A stretch of 64,000 bases of DNA. Origin: Rhynchonema sp. JSB1_4. Taxonomy: Eukaryota > Nematoda > Chromadorea > Monhysterida > Xyalidae. Below the pieces are notes generated by a model, which saw only the letters and a list, made by a program, of their open reading frames with translations, was not told where the DNA came from and searched no databases. Location of the stretch: positions 89,356 through 153,355 of the forward strand of contig JASAMV010002877.1 in the NCBI GenBank assembly GCA_030248065.1, given 5' to 3'. Both the position numbers and the translations under genes were made by a program. Shown in pieces: positions 46,079 through 56,200 of this stretch. The number at the start of each line of letters is the position of its first letter. Positions within the stretch are counted from its first letter, which is position 1.

Positions 46079-49000
46079 TTAAATCACCATCTGCAGCGTT
46101 TCATCATAAATGCCCGGTCTGATCTCTGATTTCGGATCAGCTGCCAGCGAACTCCATTCCGTTGCCTGACAGTTGTTTAATCCAAGCGATGCTAAACGAT
46201 CTGATGTTTCATCGTAGGCAGTTCTAGTCACATCTCTTATCGTAACCAGACAATGACCCTGAAAATCACGTTCAGAACATGTCAACGAATATATAGAAAC
46301 AAATTAAGGTAGGTTATTAAATCAAGAAAATCCAACCTGAATCTCAAAGTTCTCGTCCATTAGTTGATCAAACAGCTGCTTCTGATCTGAGACGGGAAAC
46401 ACCGGGAATGACACTGAGTCAATCAAGTGACCATCATGCCACAGTTGTACCGTCCAAGTGCCCGCTTGCAGTGGAACATTGTGCAGTACGCGGCTGCAAT
46501 AATTTTGCTTCCGCTCACTATTAGAGTGAGAGTGCTTCATATTAAGCATCGCAGATAGCGAAGTTCATGAACCACGAACAAAACCTGTAATTGATGCTGA
46601 ATCGGTCACCGGTTTTGATTTCAGTCCATCTGGGCAGTGCTGCGTGGACCACGTTGTTTGGCTGAATCCACACGCTGGTAACCAGTACTTGGTGCACGGG
46701 ACTAGAAGTAGATCAAGAGACTGAGTAAAACTGAGCGCCTGATGTTTCATGGAAAACTGTGTATCAGTTTCCTACCCTTTGTCCGTTGTTTTCGTCGGTG
46801 TCTCGAATACATAGCGAAGCACGGGCGCGTCATCTACAAAATAGGCGACTACTGTAGATGATGGTAATACAAAATAATTGCTATTTCAAAATCTCAGTGT
46901 TTCACGCTCAAAACTAAAAATTGCATATTTCACTGATGGTGTGCACCTTGAGATATGATTCCAATAAGATTCCTGAACATGCGCTCCCCGTAGTCATAAT
47001 TCGTGCCAACTTGCGCATTTGCGAGGATTGCAGATTGAGCGGTACCAGGCACTTGGATCTCGGCATTTTCGCGCACACTGTGCCACACACGTGAGACTTG
47101 CTGAAATCAACATACTGAAACTGGAACGCGTTTCAACTTTATTTTCCATGATATTCGTTGAAATTAATAATTTTTTGTATCAATAAGCCCATCGCCAGGG
47201 TTGAAAAAAATTTTTTTTATTAACGAGCTTTCTGTAAAAAAATATTTTTTTTCATTTTTTTTGACGAAAATTTTTTTTATTAGAAAAAGCGTTGCAAACG
47301 ACGTTTCAGGATAAATGAAATCGATGCAACATATTTTTCAAAAATTGAAAAATTTTCGCCTGGGACCCAACTTGTGTGGTGACACCCGGCAGTATTGTGC
47401 AGATTCTATGGTCTCCTACCAGTCTGAGGTTGATGTTGACTAACGATGTTACTCTAATGTATTGTAGAATGCCGTACAACGTAGTTTAATGCATCTAATG
47501 CCGTATATCTTGAATACGGCCATCAAAATATCGATTACAGCCCAAATCTAGCGTGTCAGATCGACTTTGCGCGCCCAGTTTTGCACCAGACCTGCGTATA
47601 CCGTATTCCCTAAAATAGAGACCCCTCCAAAAATAGAGCCCCCCAAAAATACAGCCCCACTAAAAGGGGTCAGTGAAAAAATACAGCCCCCCAAAAATAC
47701 AGCCCCCCCAACTTGGAATTCCCCGCTTGGGGGTCGTAAAGCCAAGCTCTTGTATAAGACACCTTGTGTACAACGTTTGTGGTTGAGTATATGATGACGT
47801 AAAGCCTTTTATGGAAGATCCACACCTAAAAACACTCAATAATGACCAGTAACACCCTGACAGAACTCCATTTTAGGGGTATTTTGTGGAACATTTTTTG
47901 AGATTTTGGGCAGCCAAAAAATACAGCCCCCCAAAGATAGAGCCCCACCAAAAATACAGCCGCCCCTAAAAGGGGTCAGTGAAAAAATACAGCCCCCCTT
48001 GTATTTTAGGTTTTACGGTATACATGTGTAGTAGCATGCAGTAGTACATTATCGGTGCCACATCACTATAAAAGACCAGCCCCGCGCATCCCTGTACGGA
48101 TTTGGGGACAATACAGGGCGCCGCAGGCGCGATTTTGGAAAAATTGTCCCGTCCACAAAAAAAGTGCCAATTTTTTGCCTCGAAAAAGGCCATTTTTGGA
48201 CATTTCAGCCCATTTTGGGCAACCTTTTTTATTAAAAAAAGCAAAATCTGGGTTTCAAAAAAAAATTTTTTTTTAATTTTTTTTAATTAACCACTTTTTG
48301 TGAAACAACCCTGCATCTCACGTACGGTTTCCAGCTCGATTCCCAATTGACGAACTTCGCCGAATTCGTTCACATTCGTCAAACCACAGTTCAGTCGATA
48401 GCGAGCCAGTGAGACCGCGGTTGACTTGTCATCAAATCTGAACGGCAGATTATAATGGGAACAATGCGCCTGATACGCATAAATGCCTGGCCTTTTGGAA
48501 CATTACATACAAACAGCTGCGCATGCATGCATGTATCATACATGCATGCATGCGCAGCTGTTTCCTGTAGACCGAAACCTATGAACCTACTGTAGGCCTC
48601 GTGGCAGGTCTGAGCCCGGGCCTAAGCGGGACCATTTGGGCGGATTTAGTCGATGACCAAGTTTGATATGCCGATTTACAGTTGAAACATGGGTTGAGCA
48701 GCGCGTTTTTGGCTTCCAATTTTGACGTGTTTTCATAAATGGGTTGCGCACTGGGTAATGCACGGGAAAGCGACCCTAAATAACAAAGTTTGGCTGGAGC
48801 ATATGGCGGTGACCCGCTTTTGTCATTGACAAGGCCCAGGGCGCCATTGCAGTCTGGCATTATGGGCCGAAACTGCATCCACAGATCTAACGCAATGCGT
48901 GCGCGCAAGGCTAAATCGTATCGTTATTGAAAAAAGCAAAGTCCGTGGCTGCTTGAAAGTATAAGTGACCGAAATCCTCTACCATCCACCTGAGCGTGTG

Positions 49001-49344
49001 CAGCTGACTGGGTGATGTTTCACCATCCACATAACACTCAACACCAATTGAACGCAGTTGGCGGCCAAATGCACCTCGCAGCGATTGATGTGCCACGGCT
49101 GATATGAACTGATGTTTCAATGAGTGGCTGACCGGGTTGAAACTGAAAATTTTGAGATTTATTTTCTCAGGTGTTATTACCAAAACCGCTAGTTTTTTTA
49201 ACAAAATAATAACAAAATTATCTACCCGTGTCCTCCGTCATCCAGCTGATGTTTCACGCCAATATCATATTCGTGGTGATATTCATTGAGCCAGAAACGT
49301 TCGTACGAAGACAAGTTGCTATAAGGAGATGGGAATCCACGAGC
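46079..49344 (-). CDS. Peptide O-xylosyltransferase, C-terminal half (369 codons visible)
   Basis: Exons, in transcript order: 49344-49226, 49142-48983, 48469-48326, 47100-46947, 46851-46776, 46701-46585, 46493-46337, 46258-46079. All join in phase through GT..AG. The protein matches the C-terminal (Xylo_C) domain of xylosyltransferases that start glycosaminoglycan chains in the Golgi: AQVGTNYDYGERMFRNLIG corresponds to the EVGTDWDPKERxFRNFGG region, LVTSVWIQPNNVVHAA to the VTVIWVDPVNVIAA strand, QAGTWTVQLWHDG to PGVWTVKILHH, and NNCQATEWSSLAADPKSEIR to the terminal Cys-rich CSQTAWSSFSPDPKSEL block. The worm orthologue would be sqv-6. The junction between the second and third exons is the least certain. 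The N-terminal stalk and GT14 catalytic domain are not visible up to 64 kb, so the gene is 5'-truncated or has a very large intron. Exons contain the 10-mer TGAAACATCA four times. Confidence 0.85.
47196..48313. mobile_element. CAGGGTTG-type element in a xylosyltransferase intron
   Basis: 1118 bp, CAGGGTTGAAAAAAATTTTT to ...TGTGAAACAACCCTG. The flanking octamers no longer match, so it is older than its relatives. It carries a nested TA-type MITE at 47601-48018. The part 48055-48270 recurs inverted at 54628-54830. It fills the intron between the exons ending at 48326 and starting at 47100. Confidence 0.7.
47601..48018. mobile_element. Nested MITE with CCGTAnnnCCTAAAATA ends
   Basis: 418 bp, from CCGTATTCCCTAAAATAGAG to CTTGTATTTTAGGTTTTACGG, flanked by TATA (or TA). 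The interior repeats aaaatacagccccc on both strands. The truncated element at 18588-18935 reads gcatatacatg at the same point, which is the empty site. Confidence 0.8.
48511..48563. repeat. Perfect 50-bp palindrome
   Basis: The sequence aaacagctgcgcatgcatgc, then atgtatcatacat, then gcatgcatgcgcagctgttt reads the same on both strands except for the central base or two. It lies in the intron between exons at 48983 and 48469, upstream of the larger insertion. No flanking duplication is evident. Confidence 0.8.
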
Positions 49345-51000
49345 CTGAAACAAACAAGGATGTGCTGTGTGTTTGGAGTTCATAAACATTTGGTTTTACA
49401 AAAATGGCGCTAGATTACATGTGTCATGCATATCAGTTTTTTCTTTCTTGAATTCAAAAGTGCCATACTCTGTCGTTGGGAAGCTCCTTGTTACCATACA
49501 TTACATTACCACAATTACAATTTTGCAATTACGCGCATTTACACTCCGCAGACTCTGCTTTCACACGAATAGCTAACACTTGCAACACAACCCGGCGAGC
49601 TGCTTCTGTTGTCCAGGATTGACTGATCACGTTTTATACGAATGGGCTGGTGTTGTAACGGCGTCGCTTGTGTGTGCAGATGAGCACAACAACAAGCACT
49701 TGGCAGGCACGGATGTGGGCAGCGGGCACCTCTGTTGGCTCAGCGTGTTTGCACCAGTGTGGACCGCGTTGGGCAAGTTGCTAGCCAATGCGAACAACAA
49801 GCTGCACAACAGAAACCCAAGCTGCCTCTGTCTGGTGAACAGTTGCAGGCATCTTAGCGTCCTAAGACAGTAGTAAAATAACTGTGCCAGTAATATTTTT
49901 TGTTGTTTCTTACACTTCCAAGTTATTGCATTGCTTTTGGTTGATAAACCTAGGTAAGCGCGTATAATTTTGTTCGGTATACGTATTACGCATGGTTGGT
50001 AAACATATTTCATTTCAACTTGACTTCAAGGTTGGTCATTTTTATGTTGGATTTCAGCCTTTGAGCGGCTAATATCGCAACATTTTGCAGAGCATTATCG
50101 TGAACGCTTGCTTCTGGGACGGAGTGACAGTCCAGAACAATGGGTGTTCCTTCGGTCAGTTACGGCAGAAATGCGTGACCTTAGACGAAGAACGCACGCA
50201 TTACATATCCACTCCAGAAGCCAAGAATGATGCGATGTTTTGCCTTGGAGCTTGATTGCGAACAGAGTACTTTGACATCCGCACGGATGGTGCACCTGCG
50301 CTGTCTTGTGGACCTGCTTTGCACAAAGGATAATTGATCAATAACGATACGATTTAGCCTTTTGGACACGCATTGCGTCAGATTTGTGGATGGTTGGTAT
50401 GAGGAGATGAGCTAGACAATTTAAGAGAACCTAGAACCAATATCGTCAACAGTGTACGGATTGGCTAGTGGCCTGCCTGTATGTATACCTTGGCACTGGT
50501 GGTAAACGTGCACTGGGTGCTGTCTTGTGGACGTGCTTTGCACAAAAGATGATAGATCAATAACGATACGATTTAGCCTTGTGGGCACGCATTGCGTTAG
50601 ATCTGTGGATGCAGTTTCGGCCCATAATGCCAGACTGCAATGGCGCCCTGGGCCTTGTCAATGGCAAAAGCGCCAGTGGTTACCACCATAAACCGAAAAT
50701 GCTCCAGCTCAACTTTGTAGGTTGAGTGAAACATAAGCGGTCACCACAGATCTCTTTTGATAGCTAACAAGAAGGAAAACACACAATCCTTGCCGTTGAT
50801 TAAAAAATACTTGGGTTTCGTCTTTGTTCGCAGCTGGAAAAAAAATCGATCGGTCCTGAAGGATATGCGCTTATATATCTAGGCATGTACATGTTGGTAA
50901 ATACCAGCAATTATTGACAGACAGTTTTTTCGGTGAACCGAGCACAGTAGTTTTTCAATGCATATCAAGTTTGATGTTTTATAGGACAAACCACATCACA
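49345..51000. other. Dispersed repeats, no gene
   Basis: 49620-50090 is related to 34320-34900 and to the segmental duplication at 36.6-41 kb. Two copies of the ggacgtgctttgcacaaaag foldback lie at about 50300-50395 and 50504-50765. The missing 5' exons of the xylosyltransferase are not here. Confidence 0.4.
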
Positions 51001-51004
51001 GTGA

Positions 51005-51910
51005 GTGCCCCCAACTGCAGCAGTACTCCCCGCTGTAACTCCGGCTACCGTCTGTGCCTCCGCTCCAACATCTCACTTTGCCCACTACACTCCAAAAACT
51101 CGCCTTACCTACTGTATGCTCAACATCGTGGAATCGGCTGTCAACCAATTTCAGGGTTGGCTCGGTAGTGGGTTGTCCGATTGGACTTCACATCTTAACC
51201 CTTCTAAAGTGTGTACATAAGTAGCTTTATTGTGACTTGTTCAGCAACTTATGGGTGTGTGATCTTTTATTCCTAAAATATAGCGAAATCGAATTTGATG
51301 CTGGTCAAAATTTGGGGTATGTCAAATAATGATAATGATTTGAGAGTTATTATAGTATGTACAAGTTTAGTGCATAATCCGTTATAGTGAAGTATACCTT
51401 CCTGCCACGTAGTGAATAGTATACCAAATCCAGTTTGTACCCAAGTATATGTATATGTACTTACACAGCCCCAGTGTAACACGATGTACATACCTACATC
51501 TTGTGCACCCAGTTGGCTCCACCGATGGCCTTCTGCTACGCTGGCTTACACCAGCACCCATAAGCTTATTTAGCTTGCCTTACGCTTTATGTGTGTATTT
51601 GTGGTGGCCGTAAGCAACCCAGAAGTGTGGTGTGCAGAACTATTGACCGACGGCTAACTCCCTTGCCGACAGTGTCCTCTACCGTCATAACATGGGAGAT
51701 AAACACCAATGTATAGGTTGCACTACTGTGGCGCAACTGCCGCAATATGTTTACGCCGCCGACATTCCAGTGTACAAGCTATGAAATAAGGCGACCTGGC
51801 TGCCTGGTCAGCCGAATGCCGCCATCATCGCTTACAATAATGCTGAGGTGAAGTACGACGGCTTCTTTCAACACACATTGTCCACGTACAAGAATCCCAT
51901 CTGGCATCTT
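51005..51910 (+). other. Possible exons of an unidentified gene or retroelement
   Basis: Three stretches look coding. 51045-51200 reads TPATVCASAPTSHFAHYTPK and onward to a possible donor. 51657-51790 reads VLYRHNMGDKHQCIGCTTVA and then stops. 51798-51903 reads TWLPGQPNAAIIAYNNAEVK and on, separated from the previous one only by a TGA. I do not recognise the family and could not link them confidently by splicing. They may be decayed exons into which the retroelement at 52 kb inserted, or part of that element. Confidence 0.25.
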
Positions 51911-51979
51911 GGCGCCATCCGATCGTCAGCAATACCATCAAATCGCATCGAAATCGCACTAAATCACCGCGACCACATA

Positions 51980-52571
51980 TCGAAGCCCCGAACCGCCACA
52001 CAACGAGCACAGCTACCGCTCCGGAAGACCGTTACCGCAAGGTGCAATCATACCAAGTGGCCAGAATACGATACCGACAAGAACACAATCACCAACAAGC
52101 TGACCATCTGGACGAACGATTGAATGATCTACGGCATACGCTGAACGCCGACATGAACAACAAAGAGAAGATGATGACCTGAGAAGACGTAAAGCAATCA
52201 TCCGAGCAGCAGAAGCACGGCGAGCCAATGTGAAAGCGGAAAAGAGAAAACGCAGAGAGAAAGCAGTAGAAGAACGCTCTCAACACCACGCCCAATGGTA
52301 CGAGGCGAAAAAACGACACATGAGCCCCAGTTCCGACAACTCCACACCAGCGGAGGCTCCACGGGATACGCCACCAAGTCCGCCACCACCGCCAACGTGC
52401 AACCGACCACGTCGGCGTTCCCCCTCACCACTCATATACATCAAACGGAAAAGCGAATACCACTCGCCGATAAAAAACATTCGCACGCTACAGATCGAGC
52501 CGCCAAACTCTGGTACCCCATCTGGACATGCTCGAAGCCTGTGTCGGCTCAGCATGCTACCGAGTACCTAA
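51980..52571 (+). pseudogene. Charged N-terminal part of a retroelement env gene, frameshifted
   Basis: Two overlapping frames carry a highly charged, coiled-coil-like segment (HLDERLNDLRHTLNADMNN, then LRRRKAIIRAAEARRANVKA) and an SP/RR-rich segment (PRRRSPSPLIYIKRKSEYH). Nematode BEL/Pao env polyproteins have this kind of coiled and arginine-serine-rich leader before the glycoprotein. Here the frame changes at about 52170 and again before the glycoprotein frame at 52528, so the leader is broken or one or more introns are unseen. Confidence 0.5.
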
Positions 52572-54432
52572 CCCAAAGCTCGCCGAAACCATGCTGTTCA
52601 CTCAGGAACTCACAGTGCACCCGCACCAAACTGCAGTCAAAGCATGGCAACGAGGTCATCTCGTCTACGACAAACGTCACCATTGCAAAGGATCTAGCTT
52701 TTGCGACACAATCAAATGTTTCGCATGCGCAGAGTTCTTTGCCAACCCGTGGTGCCACCCGACTTACATCCACGTCATGCTGGTGTTCGTCACGTATATG
52801 TTCCTCATCCTCTTCATAGTCGCCGGATATCAATTCCACAAAGCTGGCCTATGGAAGTGGATCGGTCGTCACATGTGGAAATTACTGCAATACATCGGAT
52901 CGCGATGCGTCAGATCAAAATGCAACGTCTGCAAGCGAAGACCATCGCATCAGATGCGCTACAGTCAACAAGCCGAATCAGTCACCATTGAACTTCAGTC
53001 GCTACACACTGAAGAACCAGAAACCGTCAGCAGCACCCCCTTCGTACAGTTCACACACCGTCCCGAACGCCCATCCCGACGGGCCGGCACTAGTGCTGAA
53101 GCCGTATCACGACTGCTTCTCGGTCTTAGCATAGCAGTGACGATCCTTACCATCATCACACCCGCTTCAGCATGCTACGACACAGTGACGCTCACAGCAA
53201 AACAGGCTGAATGTTTGGACGATGGAAAAGCACCAATGACGTGCAGCTTTGACCAAGTGACACGACTGGTCATCCCGCCGACGCACCAGAGTGCTTGTCT
53301 GTTATTATCTGACCCAAAGAACAAGCCGATGGGCACACTCATGTTACAGACCAAGCACATTCGTCTACAGTGCGAAAAACGCACACAGTTTATCGCACGC
53401 TCCTACACAACAGGAGTTGACAGTGTCGTCCGATGCCCCGGTGCAGGCTCATGCACAGACGACATCTGTCTGAAAACAACCATCCACACAAACATAACTG
53501 AATTGAAGACAAGTCAGAAGTACCCAGGCTTCACCTACTGTGTCACCGGACCAGCGGGATGGAGTAATGGCTGCATACTATTTACACAGTCGTGTAATTT
53601 CTTCAAGTATTACATGCGTCCGGCTTCTGACTCGATCTTCGAAGTATTCGACTGTCCGCAATGGACATATCGCATCGAAATGGAGATGTCCCTCATTCGC
53701 CAAGGAAGTCGAACCACCCACACATTCAAACTGACTCCGGCGCTGCCAGAAAAATGGAACAATATCCAGCTCACCGTCACCAGCGTCTCAGCACCTCCGG
53801 TTCCGATTCTGACTACCAGCTTCATCAGCGATGGCAGCCGAGTCGCCACAGTGGACACTCCGTCCACCTCTGGTCAACCAGTCCCAGGAACACCAGGTGG
53901 TCTCCAATGTGCCACACGAGACCTCGCTAAGAAATTCGAGTGTTTCACCACCAAAGACATTTGCACATGCCAAACTCGTCAAACGCAAACCTCGTGCACT
54001 TGCGTCGACCTCGGACTGGAAGAGCTATTCCTAAAAGCGACGTCAGTCCTCCCACTGGAAACGAATGGCATAGTCCTGATGCCCAATGAAGAGAATCAGA
54101 TAGCCGCGGAATTTCATCAACAAATATCGCTCGAGGCACAAATACACGTCTCCAAGATCAAAATGCAGATCAAACGAGACGAAAATACCTGCAAAGTTCA
54201 GGTCCACCAACTCGTCGGCTGTTACAGTTGCTTGACTGGAGCTCAACTATCCCTCTCCTGTCAGAGCGACTTCAGCCCAACACTCGCCGCTGTGGAATGC
54301 CGCAAGGTACGCTTCATCATCAATTGCGACCCAAGCGGTGCTACTACCACAATGCGAGTTCCGTTCGACAGTAGCGACGTTCACGAAACGTGCTACATTA
54401 AGTGCGATGACACAACACAAGTATGTGCCTAA
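52528..54432 (+). CDS. Phlebovirus-G2-type glycoprotein ORF of a nematode BEL/Pao-like retroelement (634 codons)
   Basis: This is the longest non-repetitive ORF in the window. Residues 1-75 are cysteine-rich (CVGSACYRV, CKGSSFC, CFACAEFFANPWCHP). A membrane segment follows (about 82-100, VFVTYMFLILFIVAGY), then a charged cytosolic-looking stretch, then a second hydrophobic segment (about 190-212, LLLGLSIAVTILTIITPASA) that may be an internal signal. The rest has about 30 cysteines. The region with GPAGWSNGC, TQSCNFFKYY and FDCPQW fits the Phlebovirus_G2 class II fusion family, which nematode retroelements captured as env. No C-terminal anchor follows residue 634, and no reverse transcriptase, integrase or LTR was found. 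The nominal ATG is not necessarily the true start. It looks like a decaying retroelement fragment, although this ORF itself is intact. Confidence 0.75.
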   Translation: MLEACVGSACYRVPNPKLAETMLFTQELTVHPHQTAVKAWQRGHLVYDKRHHCKGSSFCDTIKCFACAEFFANPWCHPTYIHVMLVFVTYMFLILFIVAGYQFHKAGLWKWIGRHMWKLLQYIGSRCVRSKCNVCKRRPSHQMRYSQQAESVTIELQSLHTEEPETVSSTPFVQFTHRPERPSRRAGTSAEAVSRLLLGLSIAVTILTIITPASACYDTVTLTAKQAECLDDGKAPMTCSFDQVTRLVIPPTHQSACLLLSDPKNKPMGTLMLQTKHIRLQCEKRTQFIARSYTTGVDSVVRCPGAGSCTDDICLKTTIHTNITELKTSQKYPGFTYCVTGPAGWSNGCILFTQSCNFFKYYMRPASDSIFEVFDCPQWTYRIEMEMSLIRQGSRTTHTFKLTPALPEKWNNIQLTVTSVSAPPVPILTTSFISDGSRVATVDTPSTSGQPVPGTPGGLQCATRDLAKKFECFTTKDICTCQTRQTQTSCTCVDLGLEELFLKATSVLPLETNGIVLMPNEENQIAAEFHQQISLEAQIHVSKIKMQIKRDENTCKVQVHQLVGCYSCLTGAQLSLSCQSDFSPTLAAVECRKVRFIINCDPSGATTTMRVPFDSSDVHETCYIKCDDTTQVCA

Positions 54433-56200
54433 CCAAAACAAAACATTTCCTCGCGGTTATATGTACATACTGTTGGTGTTGAAAACGGAGAGTGCAGCAC
54501 TGCGACTCTCCATGGTTTACACCCCTGGTATAGCGTGTTTTGTTTTTTGAGATAGCAAATAATAAGAAAAGCAAGCGATCAGGCATGCACCAACTAGGAT
54601 TGTTTCAAACAAAGCTCCTAACCAAAATTTTTTTTGAAACTCAGATTTTGTTTCTTTTATGACAAAAGCTGCCCAAAATTGGCTGAAATGTTCAAAAATG
54701 GCCTTTTTCGAGTTAAAAAATTGGCACTTTTTCTACGGACGGACCAAATTTTTAAAATCGCACCCGCGGCGCCTTCTATTGTCCCAAAACGTGTGCAGGG
54801 ATGCGCGGGTGGCTGGTGTTTGGCACCCAATGGTCGAGTGCACTGGTTGCGCTGCAGCGAGCAAGCAAGCGCGCTTCTTTTGTTCGTGGCCGTCGTCTGT
54901 ATCTAGCTTAATCAGCACTTTACCTCACAAAGGAGCGTTTCAAAATATAATGCTGCTGCGAACACACAACTGTGATTAGATAAACGCTGAAAGTCAAGTT
55001 TCCGCATTCCGGATTTCGCGTTTATCTTGTCACTTTCCCAGAAAGTGTCAACATTCTGCAAGTATACGTTTCTGCTTTCGGCCAAACGCTTCAGTTGCTG
55101 CATGCGTCACCACGCAGCAATTGTGGTCAGCACGCTAGAAGTTGTCAACACCTCCCAAGCATGCACCATTCTGCAAAAGTGATCGGAAAAATGCGGAATG
55201 CGGAATGCAGAAATTCCACTTTAAGCGTTTATCTGGCCGCAGCAGCCCGCTGAAGGTTATGTAGGGTACAGTTGTGAGACCAATAAGCGCTATATTGTTT
55301 CCGGTCGCACCTGCACCGGGAGACCTTCGTAAGCTTGGTTCAAATTCAATTTAAAAAATCACATGTGCAATTTGTTTTGTCATGCCCAACGCACACAAAA
55401 CGCTGATTTTAATCAAAAATAAAGCAGCGACAACGGGAATCACACAAGAAGTCGTGCAACATGAAAAAGCCAAAAAAGTCCACGTGAATTCTTACCAAAT
55501 TTCGATCCGATAAAACGCAAGAAACGCTCTCTTTGAGAATTAGGGCTGGTAGTTCGCCACTGCCATTGACTACATTCACTCAAGGTCAATCTTCATTGAA
55601 AATACTACAAGTTAACAGCGTCATGCGAGAGTTGAACACCAGTGATTTATTCATTGCCGAATGGGCCCGAAATTGAAAATTTGCCTAAATAGCTTTTATT
55701 TAGGTACGAGAACATGCCTGACTTTCTACTGGGCTCAGTTTCACAAAAAAGCCCTGCTTCCTGGTGCTCTACTCAGACACGATGCGTTCACAAAGACAAA
55801 GGCAAAACAGCAATGTAAAGGCAAACTACAGTACATCAACACGAGCCCGATTTTGAAGGTGGTGTGTGCTCAAAACGAAGAGAAAATCATCATGCTCCAC
55901 TTTGTATTCTTTAACGTGTGACATTTCCCAAATCAGCAGCCACGTATGAACGTTTCACTATTCTGCTAGCTGCGAAATCGGGCTCGTGTTGGCGTGGTTT
56001 GCCTATAATTCTAATTTGGCTGCATTACATCGGCGTAAAAAAATTTGATAAACTACACAGGGGAAGATTCATTCATTAACACCACACACAAACTTATTCA
56101 GCATGACGGAAATAATTCGGCTGTTTATAATTTTTCGAGCAGTAGTTTTGCTGGTTTCGAATCGTACTAAATCGTCATGCAACACCGACAATCGCAGCTA
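54433..56200. other. Repeats between env fragment and synaptotagmin
   Basis: 54628-54830 is an inverted relative of 48055-48270. 54975-55250 is a degenerate copy of the GGCTGTGAGC foldback. 55818-56007 is a full foldback MITE, listed separately. No gene is seen. Confidence 0.45.
55818..56007. mobile_element. Foldback MITE, GGCAAACTACG type, copy 2
   Basis: 190 bp starting GGCAAACTACAGTACATC and ending GTTGGCGTGGTTTGCC, with arms caacacgagcccgatttt / gaaatcgggctcgtgttg. It is related to 33156-33331. Confidence 0.75.

Noticed and set aside
49627..50013. 128-codon minus-strand ORF as the missing 5' part of the xylosyltransferase
   Set aside because: It has no GT14 motifs and lies in dispersed repeat sequence.
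52230..52571. Separate small gene for a K/R-rich protein
   Set aside because: It fits better as the frameshifted leader of the retroelement env gene directly downstream.
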